Notes under the pieces: model-generated
Database searches by the model: none
Seen by the model: the letters and a program-made list of their open reading frames with translations, nothing else
What the model was told of the DNA's origin: nothing
Assembly: GCA_037954235.1 (NCBI GenBank)
Contig: JBBMOA010000004.1
Location: 657,501 to 721,500, forward strand
DNA from: Aulostomus chinensis
Lineage: Eukaryota > Chordata > Actinopteri > Syngnathiformes > Aulostomidae
Direction: 5' to 3'
DNA: 64,000 nucleotides
Translations under genes and position numbers: made by a program
Part shown: positions 1 through 10,095 of the stretch, one piece after another
Layout: each line of letters opens with the position of its first letter
How positions within the stretch are numbered: the first letter of the stretch is position 1

Positions 1-172
1 CGGAATCCTATTTACATAAACAATCCTATCTACCATACTAAACCTCTACTCCAAAGGCCGCCATCACCCTATCACAGGCCTCCACCCCAGCAACCGGATC
101 CAAATGAAGCATTTTAAGGGGTGAAAGACAGAGGCAAGAGGAGGACCACTGGAGACGAGCCGAACTAGGACC

Positions 173-646
173 TCAGTCATGAGGAGCCCGTGACAACGCA
201 TCGGCCACCACGTTCTCCATCCGTTTAACATGACGAATGTCCAAGGCATAGGACTGCAGGAATAATGACCATCTCATCAACTTCTGGTTCGGACACTGCA
301 GAGAGTTAAGAAAAGTCAAAGGGTTATGGTCTATATAAATGACAATAGGAGTACTACCACCTACATACACGTCAAAGTGTTGTAAAGCTAGAATCAAAGC
401 CAATGCTTCTTTTTCAATGACTGAGTAGTTTAGCTGGTACGAGTTAAATTTCTTGGAATAAAAGCTAACAGGCTTATCTATCCCTATATTGTCCTCCTGC
501 ATGAGTACGGCCCCCGCCCCCACATGAGTGGCATCAGTGTAGATTTTTAAAAGGCCTGTCAAAGCGTGGAGCCGACAAAACAGGAGCAGTGCACAAGAGT
601 GATTTAGCCTGCTCAAAAGCTTTCTGACAAGTTGGTGTCCAGTCAA
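173..646 (-). pseudogene. RNase H domain of the Gmr1-like element
   Basis: The frame contains IYTDATHVGAGAVLMQ (first catalytic Asp), YSVIEKEALALILALQHF (catalytic Glu), IYIDHNPLTFL (second Asp) and ends near NVVADALSR, the standard set for Gypsy RNase H. The first about 25 residues look out of frame relative to the RT, so a frameshift separates them. Sequence 1-172 downstream is only the end of pol or 3' leader and shows no further domain; notably no integrase follows, as expected for the Gmr1 order. Confidence 0.85.
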
Positions 647-666
647 ACTGGACCTTGGACTTAAGG

Positions 667-1441
667 TTAGTGAGGAGGTGTCACAACAGCTGCAAAATTC
701 CTACAAAAACTGCGATAACCTATTAGACCAAGGAAACGCATAAGTTCTTTCTTGGTGGTTGGAACCGGATACTGCTCAACAGCTTGGACTTTAGCTTCAA
801 CCGGACGGACTTGGCCCTGCCCAACCACCCGCCCCAGGTAGGTCACAGTCGCTCTTGCAAACTCACACTTTGCCAGATTGATTGTGAGCTTTGCCTCCCT
901 CGGGCGACTGAACAGCTCCCGAATGCGCTCCAAATGAACTTCCCAGGTGTCCGAATAAATTACCACGTCATCGAGATAAACAGCACACCCCGGCATGTCC
1001 CCGCTGAAATGTAGCAGGCGCATTGCGCAGTCCGAACGGCATTACCTTGTAAGAATAAAGACCATTAGGTGTTATAAAAGCAGCTCTCTTGCGCTCGCGC
1101 TGACAGGCACCTGCCAGTAGCCCTTCAATAAATGGAACTTACTCACGAACTTAGCGGAGCCTACCTGATCAATGCAGTCTTCTATTCTAGGAAGTGGAAA
1201 ATTATCGGGTTTAGTGACATTGTTCACCCTACGAAAATCTGAACAAAAGTGAAAAGTGCCGTCTGATTTAGGAACTAATATACAAGGTGAGGACCAGCTA
1301 GACGCGCAAGGCTCTGCAATACCGTGTGACAACATGTAATCACCTCGGCTTCCAAATATTGACGCTTCTCTGCATTCACCCTGTAAAACCTCTGTTTTAT
1401 TGGTTTTGCATCCCCAATGTCAATATCGTGCTCAATTAAAT
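667..1441 (-). pseudogene. Reverse transcriptase of the Gmr1-like element (broken)
   Basis: Two frames carry RT motifs. The first (1072-1335) has PCILVPKSDGTFHFCSDFRRVN, the fingers/palm segment, here quoted by its first 20 residues PCILVPKSDGTFHFCSDFRR at about 1215-1275, and a FxLLKGYWQVP motif. The second (667-1023) has CAVYLDDVVIYSD, containing the YLDD catalytic loop, and FLGLIGYRSFCRNFA in the thumb. Between them (about 1024-1071) the frame shifts and part of the palm is altered. The domain would copy element RNA into DNA in the cytoplasmic particle. It is followed directly by RNase H at 173-646. The frameshifts make it non-functional. Confidence 0.85.
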
Positions 1442-1445
1442 GAGT

Positions 1446-2330
1446 TCAAGTTGGTGTATCCCCAAAAAGGAATGGAAACTCCCGGATTACCCCCGCAAGC
1501 TCCTCCCGGCTGATCGCAGGCAAATGAACCAACAGTGTATCGAGGCACGCAAACCTTTCCGAATTTTTCAGTCGACCGTGCACCAGTGCTGGATCAGGTG
1601 CACCCAAACCATCTTCTTCCATCTCCTGACTGGAGGACAACACATGAACTGCCATGCAAACTGCATGAGCCAAGCAAACCTCTGGCTGCACACACACCAC
1701 AGGTGTCTCAGGATTGCGGGCAAAATAAGGCTTAAGCAAGTTCACATGGCAGAGCTGGGTTTGTCTTTTACGTTTTGGCGTTGAAATGATGTAATTTAGC
1801 TCGGAGACCTTTTTTAACACCGTGTATGGACCGGAGAATTTAGCCTGGAAAGGTGAGGTGACAATGGGAAGCAGGGCTAACACCTGATCTCCTGGACTAA
1901 ACACACGGAGCACGGAGCAGTCAAAAGCACCCGTGTCCCTCAGAATAGTTACTAGTACCTCTTCGCCATTTGGCAGTAAAGCAAAAGAGCCTGTCATGAT
2001 AAAAGGACGGTACGAATTCAACGCTGCCACTGATGTATCCTTATTGGGACCGCAGTTGGGTGTAGCACAAGAGACTACCGGACGTGGAGCGGCTGGGCCA
2101 GCTCCTTTTGGTTGCGAATTACCTGCTAAATTTTGAGTCCTGGGGTTTCCACTCAGCTTAAAACACTCCGATTTCCAATGGCCCCTTTTATGACAGTAAT
2201 TGCAAACCTTGTCTGGCTCACGCAAATTACCACTGCCACCTGTGTTACTTTTAGCTTCAGCAGGAAGAGGTTTATCTGAACGGCCACGCAACTCACAGGC
2301 AGTGTTGCCACCACCCACTAAACTCTCCAC
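1446..2330 (-). pseudogene. Nucleocapsid knuckle, protease remnant and integrase C-terminus, with the integrase core deleted
   Basis: A 294-residue open frame. Residues 43-56 form a CCHC zinc knuckle (C-x2-C-x4-H-x4-C). Residues 129-135 read ILRDTGA, an aspartic-protease-like active-site segment in the diverged Gmr1 style. Only about 30 residues later comes FSGPYTVL (166-173), then CHVNLLKPYF (194-203), a GPY/F-type integrase C-terminal module. The zinc HHCC part and the DDE core normally lying before this module are absent, so an internal deletion joined protease to the integrase end while keeping the frame open. Residues about 275-294 already resemble the segment before an RT domain. The order protease, integrase end, RT is the key feature. 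Confidence 0.75.
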
Positions 2331-3144
2331 GGTGCATCAAGACAAAATCATCAGCGAGCGCTGCCGCGTCTTTTGCGTTACGCGCTTTTTGCTCGTTGAT
2401 GTACGTCACCACTCGAGGAGGAACAGAATTTTTGAACTGCTCCAAAATCCTTAGCTCACACAAGCCTTCGAACGTTGTCACTTCCGAAGCGTTACACCAG
2501 CGCATAAAACTAGTAGTTAAGTCACGTGCGAATTCTAGATGACTCTGCTTGTCATATTTCTTCCAGAATCTGAAACGCTGGCGATACGCCTCGGGGACGC
2601 ACTCGAATGACTTTAACGCCGCTGCCTTGACGAGAGAATAATCTTGACTGTCCGCCACGCTCATTGCCGCATAAACCTCTTGCGCCCTGCCAGTCAGAAC
2701 ACACTGTAACAACATTGTGCACGCAGAGTCAGGCCATTTACGCACACTGGCCACACGCTCAAACATGGCAAAAAATGCCTCAGGATCACACTCATTAAAC
2801 CTAGGGACCAAACGTAGATTAGCATTGATGTCGAAACCCCCCGTGGCCTCTGCAGGTTCTAGGGTGGACACTTGTGCAGCAGATGGAATTTTACCCTCCC
2901 TTATCAGGTCCAGCCTGTTTTGCTCCACTTGCCATTTGGCCTGTTTGGTGTCATGTTTAAGTTTCTCTATTGCATACTGTGCATCTAACCTAGTTTTCTC
3001 TTGCTCAGCCTGCACTCTAGCCTGCAACAAAATAAGCTCCTTTTGTTGCTCAAAGGTTAGTCCTGACATAACCGTAGGCACCGCCGATGCAGCGCTTAAT
3101 AGGGGAGGAGGAGACTCCTTCTCTCGGTCTTCAAAATTTTTCAA
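2293..3144 (-). CDS. Gag of the Gmr1-like element (SCAN-like)
   Basis: A 283-residue frame starting with ATG at 3144. Residues about 25-85 are charged and likely helical or coiled coil (many Gln, Glu, Lys). Residues about 110-270 form a helical region with a pattern like the Gag segment from which vertebrate SCAN domains are thought to derive (LTGRAQEVYAAM, FRFWKKYDK, LCELRILEQF). It would form the capsid of the cytoplasmic particle. It overlaps the next frame at 2293-2330, where the zinc-knuckle part begins, so a frameshift probably separates what was one polyprotein. SCAN relatedness is from remembered patterns; Gag identity is firmer because of position and the downstream knuckle. Confidence 0.75.
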   Translation of the reverse strand: MKNFEDREKESPPPLLSAASAVPTVMSGLTFEQQKELILLQARVQAEQEKTRLDAQYAIEKLKHDTKQAKWQVEQNRLDLIREGKIPSAAQVSTLEPAEATGGFDINANLRLVPRFNECDPEAFFAMFERVASVRKWPDSACTMLLQCVLTGRAQEVYAAMSVADSQDYSLVKAAALKSFECVPEAYRQRFRFWKKYDKQSHLEFARDLTTSFMRWCNASEVTTFEGLCELRILEQFKNSVPPRVVTYINEQKARNAKDAAALADDFVLMHRGEFSGWWQHCL

Positions 3145-4116
3145 ATAAATGGCGCCTCAAACACACCATTATGGATTCCTTAGTTTTCTTATCATTTGAG
3201 TCAAGCTTAATCCTATAATAGTCTGCTATTTTAATTAACTGGTCTTTAGTGCACTGTATTAATAAGTCTTCTGATGGACTGGCTACAAATGTCTAACGAA
3301 ACCATCCTGGATATGTGTGCTCATAAAGTTCCCCAGCTGGTTTAACAAAAACAACATATGAGTGCCCCTCTAGCCTAACTAATCCCCAGGCTAAACTCCA
3401 CCCGTCTTCGTGCCGGTTTGCGGTAGGTACTTACGCACACTGAAGGCCACCGCAAAGGCCTAGCTCATCCCAAGGGGCAGGGAAAGCAACCAATAATTGG
3501 TGACCCGCATGCACCCCCTAGCTGTGCCCCCGAGACAGACGTGCGTACGCACATCTGCCTACAGCCGCACCTAGCACCTAAGCCACCCCCCGGCCTAGAC
3601 CCCGCAAGCTATTTAACCCCGAAGCTAAGCGCACCTACCAGGGACACCCATATAAAACAGAAACAAACAGCTAGGCAAACTATATATGTATATATAAATA
3701 TACTGTTTTAGTAATACTTATATTTATATATTATATTTATAGATTTATTTAAGCAGCACACTACCAGGACTAGCACAAAAATGAATTAATCAAAAGCTAA
3801 TGCCCAAAACTTTTTAAATGAATGAACCTCAAATCAAACAAATTACTGCATCTCCCTAAAGTCCCAGTACAATCATGTACCCTGAAGCAAAAACTTTCGC
3901 TCTGTACTCACCGGACCCTTAATGTGGACCATATGGACCAGGAAACCACCCGGACTGGTTCAATGAAGTCACTTAATTCACCAAACGAAGGCGCAAACGA
4001 GCAATTAATGACGACTAATTTGCTAATTGACGACCGCCGTGCAAACAACCAGCAAACAAAAAGGCAGAAGGGCGAGTCACTTGACTCTCCAAACTTACCG
4101 CCAAACTATTTAAATC
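3145..4116 (-). other. 5' untranslated leader of the Gmr1-like element
   Basis: About 1 kb between the primer site and the gag start. It includes an AT-rich stretch (3680-3760, TATATA-like) and a C-rich stretch (3400-3640). No open frame with recognisable similarity is seen on either strand. Confidence 0.5.
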
Positions 4117-4134
4117 TCAACGGACGAGCCCCCA
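4117..4134 (-). other. Primer-binding site, tRNA-Pro type
   Basis: Four bases inside the LTR end, the minus strand reads TGGGGGCTCGTCCG followed by diverged bases. From memory this matches the tRNA-Pro primer site used by many retroviruses over its first 14 positions. Position directly after an LTR ending in CA supports the assignment. Confidence 0.65.
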
Positions 4135-4138
4135 ATTT

Positions 4139-4689
4139 TGTCATGCACTGGCCTAGGGTTGCCAGCACATAACAAAAACAGGGGAGACACAGTATTCAAA
4201 TAAACTTAAATTTATTAAGTAATCAAAAAAGTTAATCAATCGAACATTAAATCAAACAAGAACGAAGGTGAGGTGTGAGAGTCAGCAAATCAGTAGTGTA
4301 ATGCGTGTGTGCATGCTGGATGTGTTAAACAAAACCAGGCATAGTGGAGGGGAGAAAGGAGAACGGAACGGAACTGAACTGAACTCGGGAAAGGACTGAG
4401 GAGAGAGGCTTTTATAGTGGGTGTGGACACCCGGGCCCAGGTGCCCACACTTGGCCGATTGACTCAATCATCTCATTGCCTGAGCTCTGCTCCCCAGTCC
4501 TATTGGGCAAAAGAAAAGAGGACAGATTAGGGCAAAGCAAATCAACCACGGTAACAAACTTAACCCAAATATAATATATAAAATACTACACCAGACCCAC
4601 ATTAAATACTATAACCACCATTTACTATAATATACTGTAAATACAATATTAGATACTATAAATATAACATACTACAGGGAACCGTCACA
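4139..4689 (-). repeat. LTR (5' LTR of the Gmr1-like element)
   Basis: On the minus strand the block begins TGTGACGG at 4689 and ends TGACA at 4139, giving TG...CA ends and a length of 551 bp. It holds a TATAAAAG box at 4409-4416 and an AATAAA signal (4211-4216) about 200 bp downstream, which fits a U3-R-U5 layout. A primer-binding site follows at once. No second copy is in the window, so the boundaries rest on the ends, the promoter elements and the primer site. Confidence 0.75.
4409..4416 (-). promoter_or_regulatory. TATA box of the Gmr1-like LTR
   Basis: TATAAAAG on the minus strand inside the LTR, followed by a CT-rich start region. It sits upstream of the LTR poly(A) signal, as expected for the U3/R boundary of a retrotransposon. 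Confidence 0.65.
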
Positions 4690-5182
4690 CAATTCTGTTA
4701 ATCCTCCTCTGCTCTCCACTCTAGCACAAATCAAAGACAGAGCAGTGGGGGAGGGGTTCTTAAAGGGCCAGCTCTCAGCTCTGCTCTCACTCTGCATCAG
4801 ACTCAGGCTTCTAACTCCTAAACTACAAGGCCTACAGATTTGCCAAATACACCTTTGGACTCGGGCCGGCGTCAACTCCTATGGCATCAGATAGCTGTCA
4901 AAATCATGAGAGCGCAAATACAAACTAAACGAGCACAGGATCAGGAATTGAGGGCATAAAAAACATAACATTGAACCACAATCTTGTGGCAATTAAAGTT
5001 TTGTCTCGAGCGTGTAAATTGTGACAAAGCAGTTGTGAGACAGTGGCGCTGCTCTCTCTCCTCTAACTTACACGCTAGCTCGCTTTGGGATGTTTTTTCG
5101 CTCTCGATATTTTTTCCTACCAGAAATACGTCACGGGGGTAAGGCTCGACAAGACAATTGCTGATCAAAGTTCGTCGGTGGA
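4690..5182. other. No recognisable feature
   Basis: No open frame or known repeat is recognised between the Gmr1-like LTR and the inverted-repeat element. The sequence is of mixed composition, with a few short CT-rich runs. Confidence 0.4.
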
Positions 5183-5484
5183 ATACGCCTGTTAATGGTC
5201 AGCTGTTTAAATAAATTTTTTGTCGGTGGCGGTTATGCAACGAACATGCCATTAAACCACATAGAAGAAGAAGGAGTAGAAGAAGATGTTCGCCGAAGTA
5301 CACTTGTTAATGGTCAGCGGCACCAAAACTACCCAGCTCCATGATTTGATTTTTAAGTATTATTGTGTGAAGTCCTATTTAGATCAACAGTTGGTAGCAA
5401 ACAGTCTTAACATAGCAACTATCTCCAGAAGGTATGGAGTCACATAAGAAAATTGATTTAAGCAGCTGACCATTAACAGGCGTA
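5183..5484. repeat. Small inverted-repeat element (MITE-like)
   Basis: The left end (from 5183) reads TACGCCTGTTAATGGTCAGC and its reverse complement closes the block at 5465-5484; the pairing continues inward over TGTTTAAAT against ATTTAAGCA. A partial third copy of the core (TGTTAATGGTCAGC) lies at 5305-5320. The 302 bp interior codes for nothing. Ends and size suggest a non-autonomous DNA element, but no target duplication was identified. Confidence 0.5.
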
Positions 5485-5486
5485 CA

Positions 5487-5610
5487 CAGATATACATATT
5501 TACACACATTATATATATATATAAATACATATTTGCACACACATACTTACATACATATACACATACAAACATATATACGGTAGATACACACATACACACC
5601 CACCCACACA
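5487..5610. repeat. AT/CA-rich low-complexity tract
   Basis: Imperfect (TA)n and (CA)n/(CATA)n runs with no coding content, directly left of the Tc1 terminal repeat. Confidence 0.7.
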
Positions 5611-5883
5611 TACACTGCTCAAAAAAAATAAAGGGAACACTAACATAACACATCCTAGATCTGAACGAATTAAATATTCTTATGAAATACTTTTTCTTTA
5701 CATAGTTTAATGCACTGACAACAAAATCACACAAAAATTATCAATAGAAATTACATTTGTTAACCCAAGGAGGTCTGGATTTGGAGTCACACTCAAAGTT
5801 AAAGTGGAAAAACACTACAGGTGCCTCATGTATCAACACGGCTTAGGCAAGAAAAACTTGGGTACAGCAGGATAGGTGCTCAC

Positions 5884-6349
5884 GTTCAGATATATCAATG
5901 CCAAAAGTTTGTTTATTCTTGCGCTGTTTCACGCCAACTCTGGAGGTACCGTAGAAGACGATTTTTGCAATAACTGCACTTTGGTCCGTTAGTGACACCC
6001 TGTGGCAGTGTTTGGTAACTGACATTATTTGACAACCACACATACATCGGGCGCATCAACACCAAAAGCCATCAACACAAACCCAAACACCTGTTGGCAT
6101 TACTTAAGCAGCTATAGTTCAGATATATCAATGCCAAAAGTTTGTTTATTCTTGCGCTGTTTCACGCCAACTCTGGAGGTACCGTAGAAGACGATTTTTG
6201 CAATAACTGCACTTTGGTCCGTTAGTGACACCCTGTGGCAGTGTTTGGTAACTGACATTATTTGACAACCACACATACATCGGGCGCATCAACACCAAAA
6301 GCCATCAACACAAACCCAAACACCTGTTGGCATTACTTAAGCAGCTATA
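5884..6349 (+). repeat. 233-bp tandem duplication upstream of the Harbinger transposase
   Basis: Units 5884-6116 and 6117-6349 look identical at every position I compared. Each starts GTTCAGATATATCAATGCC and ends GCAGCTATA. Only the second unit is followed by AAAGAG, which completes the TATA box at 6346. The duplication is private to the 5' non-coding part of the transposase gene. Confidence 0.9.
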
Positions 6350-6353
6350 AAAG
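6346..6353 (+). promoter_or_regulatory. Probable TATA box of the Harbinger transposase
   Basis: TATAAAAG lies 45 bp before the likely transposase start ATG at 6391. The equivalent place in the upstream duplicate (6113) reads TATAGTTC, so only this copy has a full box. Confidence 0.5.
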
Positions 6354-6390
6354 AGCCTTCATGATTGTGCTGAATGTGCAACTTTCAACA

Positions 6391-7444
6391 ATGGCAGCGC
6401 TTGCGCTGTTGGAGAACGTGGCAAACAGTGCAACATTTCAGGGAGCTGAAGGATCTGCGGCACAATTCTGATGAGTGGCTGAATTTTGTGAGGAGCAGCG
6501 ACCGGCGCTACAGCGCAGAACCGCCAGGAGCCAAGCTGTGCCAGTGCAGACCCTGGTGTTGAGCATGCTCAGCTTCTTGGCCACTGGCTCCTTCCAGCAG
6601 GATATAGCGGACCGCTCTGGGGTGAGCCAGTCGACCCTCAGCTGGGCCATGCCCTTGATGGTGGACCTGATCATCTGCCTCTCCCTCAGGTACATTTAAT
6701 TCCCTTACGGTGCAGTTGAACAGGCCAATTTTAAAGTGCAATTTGCAGTAAAAACCGGATTCACTAATGTAATCAGAGCCATTGACTGCACTCATGTTAC
6801 CATAAAAGCACCATCCCATGAGAATACGCTTACGTTAATCATAAGGGTTTCCACTCCATCAATGTGCGATGCGCAGATGAATCTGCTCAACCTTGTTGCA
6901 AGGTGGGCTGGTTCAATGCATGACTCGCACTGTTGGGGAGAGGCTGCATGCAGGTGTGGTGATGGACAGCTGGTTGCTGGGTGAGTAAATGCTTAATTCA
7001 ATTATGTTATTCAAGAAACTTAACTTGCACCACTCACTTAACCCAAAAGTGTGCAACACTGGGCTTTTATTGCAGGTGACAGTGGCTACCCCATAAGGAC
7101 CTGGCTGATGAGCCAACACAACAATGAGCCACAACCCCCGCACTGACTGAGAGCGGAGGTACAACAACCTCCACTCCCGCACTCAATCGGTGGTGGAGAG
7201 GGCTATCAACCAGCTGAAGGGTCGGTGGTGCTGTCTGGACCCGAGTGGCAGTGTGCTGCTCTATCGGCCGGAAAAGGTTTGCCTCATTGTGATGGCATGT
7301 GGCGTCCTTCACAATGTGAATGTCCCCAAGGTCGAGCAGCATGTGCCCCTACGGCATGACCCAGAGGCAGAAGGGATGGACGGCAATCCCGGCCAGGCAG
7401 CCGGGAAGAATTTCGCACGGCAGAATTTCATTTCCACAATGTGA
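6391..7444 (+). pseudogene. HARBI1-like DDE transposase of Harbinger copy 1
   Basis: The reading starts at ATG 6391 (MAALALLENV) and passes through three frames. Recognisable pieces are a helix-turn-helix-like part (IADRSGVSQSTLSWAM, about 6604-6650), the first Asp in AIDCTHVTIKAP (6784), the second in SMHDSHCW (6922), and the Glu in VVERAINQLKGRW (7196), followed by LIVMACGVLHNV. A single TAA at about 6698 interrupts an otherwise continuous stretch before PYGAVEQ, and further frameshifts lie near 6460, 6985 and 7150. Such proteins cut at the element ends together with the MYB-like partner encoded on the opposite strand. The copy is inactive. Confidence 0.8.
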
Positions 7445-7481
7445 ATAGGTAAGAAGCGATTACACGGTTCATGAAGCCAGA

Positions 7482-8285
7482 TTATTTTATTTTCTCAACT
7501 AAACGCTCTAGTACATTAATCAGGCGGTCGGCCCGCTCATTGATCCCCGTTATTCCCTTGATGATGTCCTCCTGCGACTGCAGGACCGCCTGTGTGAGGA
7601 CCCTCCCACTGTATCCATGTGAGCCGGAGGACGTCAACCCCAGCACCAGGCCGAAAAGTGGTGGACGGGCTGGCCCGAATGCCGCTGGTCCTGGCATATG
7701 ATTCTGAGCCGGCGGACAGGCTGGCGTGGGAGCCAGCAGGTGTGCTGCACGTTGGCAGCATTGCTGATGGATCAATTTCTGTTAAATATTAAACATATTG
7801 GTTTATTTAAATGGCTGATTCTGTGTATTTGTTGCGTTTGCATCTGTGGTAAAGCATGTGGAAATGTTGCATAAGAAATGGAGTTGCCACTTACCCTCCA
7901 GGCTCTCAGAGTCAGCATGGGTGGCAGCAACAATCCCCCTCACAGAGGTGCTGCCCATGACTGCCGCCACCCACTGCTCAAAATCTGTCAGGTGCCCCTC
8001 TCCCTGACTCCCAACTGTCTGGCCAGTACTCATCCCGAGGGCAGCTGTACGCAGCTTGACCTCGACCTCGAGGTCCGACCACTTTTTTTTCATCACCACA
8101 GGGGTGCGTTGCTCTGAAGCCACTGCGTAAACCCTCTCGCACAACTTATCCCTCTCAAAACGTTTATTGTTTATACTGACACCACTTGACAGGCTGCCAA
8201 ACAGAATCTGCTGTCTTGCCTCCTCCACCTTACCGACCAGCACCTCCAGCTTGCACGCCGTGAACCTCTTTTTTGTTTTTTTTTA
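7482..8285 (-). pseudogene. Harbinger MYB/SANT-like DNA-binding protein, copy 1 (two exons, broken)
   Basis: Exon 1 (8285 to 7895) carries a MYB-like trihelix region with EARQQILFGSLSSGVSINNK and VVMKKKWSDLEVEV. It ends at a canonical donor (GTAAGT, 7894 down). Exon 2 begins after an AACAG acceptor at 7779 and ends with a probable coiled coil (EDIIKGITGINERADRLINV) and stop near 7482. The intron would be about 116 bp. The start region reads ATG then TAA, whereas copy 2 in this window has ATG TCA, so codon 2 is a nonsense mutation here; a frameshift also affects exon 2. The partner role (recruiting transposase to element ends) is known for the family. Confidence 0.75.
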
Positions 8286-8892
8286 CATTGTTTTGTGAGC
8301 GCAGACAGCAGAGATGCTATTGAAATAAATTTGCGTATTAATAGGTGGGCATCACGGGGGCGGGCTTGGTCGCTCCGACATCTGTGCTCAATTCCATGCT
8401 GATTGGGATGTATCAAGGAAATGTGCGTGGATTCAGGTGCTCGCACATATTGATACAGATAGGGCCGCCTATAATTTCGCACAATCTCGTGCTGGGGCCC
8501 TGACTGGTCCGTGACGGGTCCCTGCTCGGCAGTAGGCAGGTCCGTGACTGTAATGAGATCCCTCGCAATTACGCCATTGGCGCCGGGCCGACCCGTAACA
8601 CCGCTTAGCGCCGTTTGTGGAAATTATCTGCACTGCTTTATCAGTCCACCAGGAGGAGCAGTCATTATAAGTGGTTACCGTGTCTGAAGACAGCGGCTCT
8701 ACTGTCATGCCTGCAGCATTTAATGTATACATCAACCTTTTAATGTATTTTTAAGTCCTATCAATAGTTTCTACTCAAACAAACTGAATTTGTATTACTG
8801 AAACATGTGTCTTTTCTTTACATTCATTATGAAGTCTGAGTAAACTGTACTTTTTAAGAGCCTATTTTGTTGTACTCATGTGATTGAGCTCA

Positions 8893-9778
8893 GACAACTC
8901 AGTATCCTCAAATTTTGCCAAAAATCTAGTTTATACCAGTTTGGACATAGTGGTGGCATTTGCGAGCTCTGAACTTTTTGAATCAGAGAAGACACAGGAC
9001 AGAACAAAGACACGGAATTCAGCTGTAGTAGCTGAAGTTCTAGCAAACAGGTTGTTGGACCCACGTTGGAAGCCACCGGTGAAAGACCTCAGTTCAGCTA
9101 CGAAACGGTAAGTTTGAACCTGGGAACGTTACTTGTTGCATGCCGTTGCAGTCCCGACTGCTAGCGTTAGCTTAGTTTGCTATTAGCAAGGTAGCTAACC
9201 AGGTAACTTGTATGTTGCTCCCAGACAGCTAATGCAAGCTGAGCTGAGCCAGACACCAGAACTAGTTAGCTAAGGGAGTCTATATTGTGGGACACAGTGT
9301 GAATACGTGGTGTCTGCCCAGTCATATCTGCGCTTTGGTCCGACATGTCCGGCGACCATTCGTTTTTGTTTGAAAAAAACAAACAAAACACCGGGCAGAC
9401 TCGAAGCGGACATCCACTGCTCAAAGCACAAGTTTTATGACTGGACTCCGCGTACACAGCTGGAAGTCTAAAAGCTTCACTGGAGGAGGCAAACTCCTTC
9501 CACCTGTCCTGAGTGTAGCGGTTTCTGCACTGGGCAGTGGGTGGACACAGAACAGGGCGGACATGTTGGCTGTGTTTGTACTTATTGAGGCTGTTTTTAG
9601 CACTATGTTGTCATGGTAACGTGGTCATGCCCTGTTCCTTCTTTCAGGACGTTGATGATGAGGGAGGTTCGTACAATGACGAGCCAGTGGGGATCCTCTG
9701 CCTTGAACAGGAAAACATCACTCACACCTCAATGAACGAGGATGAATTTGTGAGAAAGATCTTTTCATGCCACCGCTG
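8893..9778 (+). other. Exon-like pair with canonical splice sites inside the unknown TIR element
   Basis: A CAG acceptor at about 8892, an open stretch to 9107, a donor GTAAGT at 9108, a pyrimidine-rich acceptor CCTTCTTTCAG ending 9647, then an open stretch ending in TGA at 9776-9778 and followed by AATTAAA-like signals near 9847. The long exon-1 frame (LLDPRWKPPVKDLSSATK) ends two bases into a codon and does not join in phase with the exon-2 frame reading DVDDEGGSYNDEPVG; a different, shorter exon-1 frame does. I do not recognise the protein. It may be a captured host fragment or part of the element's own gene. Confidence 0.35.
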
Positions 9779-9851
9779 AGGAATCACTACAGCCTATTAG
9801 GCCATGGCTTTGTTTATGTCTTTTGTTGTTGAAAAAAGATATGGTCAATTA

Positions 9852-10045
9852 AAAATATTGGATCAATGTAATGTTGCAGTATGTATGTATGTATGTATTC
9901 TATATTGATGGAAAGACATATTTAGAGTTTCAGGAACTAAAAAGGTTTCTTTTGTTTGTAAAAAAAAAAAAATGTCCAATAAAAAAAATTGGATAAATGT
10001 AATGTTGCAGTCCCTGTATTTTACACAAATAAACACATAATTCAC
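9852..10045. repeat. Short direct repeat with (GTAT)n tract
   Basis: The phrase TTGGATMAATGTAATGTTGCAG occurs near 9858 and 9990 (one mismatch), each after an A-rich stretch. A TATG/GTAT microsatellite lies between at about 9880-9898. No coding content. Confidence 0.5.
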
Positions 10046-10095
10046 AAAAGAATCTTCTGCGTGTGTGTTTCTTTTTTATTAAAACAGCTTAAAGG

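Larger units (their letters stand above)
1..4689 (-). mobile_element. Gmr1-like Ty3/Gypsy LTR retrotransposon, cut by the left window edge
   Basis: Read on the minus strand, the order is LTR (4139-4689), primer site, leader, Gag, CCHC zinc knuckle, protease motif, integrase C-terminal GPY/F-type module, reverse transcriptase and RNase H. Integrase upstream of RT is the arrangement known for Gmr1-type Gypsy elements; ordinary Gypsy elements have integrase last. The 3' LTR would lie left of position 1 and is not seen, so target-site duplications cannot be tested. The coding frame is broken at several points and the integrase core is missing, so this copy is dead. Confidence 0.85.

Noticed and set aside
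5884..6349. Regularly spaced repeats as a possible CRISPR array
   Set aside because: Just two long units with no spacers, in a eukaryotic transposon.
9437..9619. Overlapping 60-residue frames on both strands near 9437-9619
   Set aside because: They lie in the intron-like stretch between the exon pair and show no motif.
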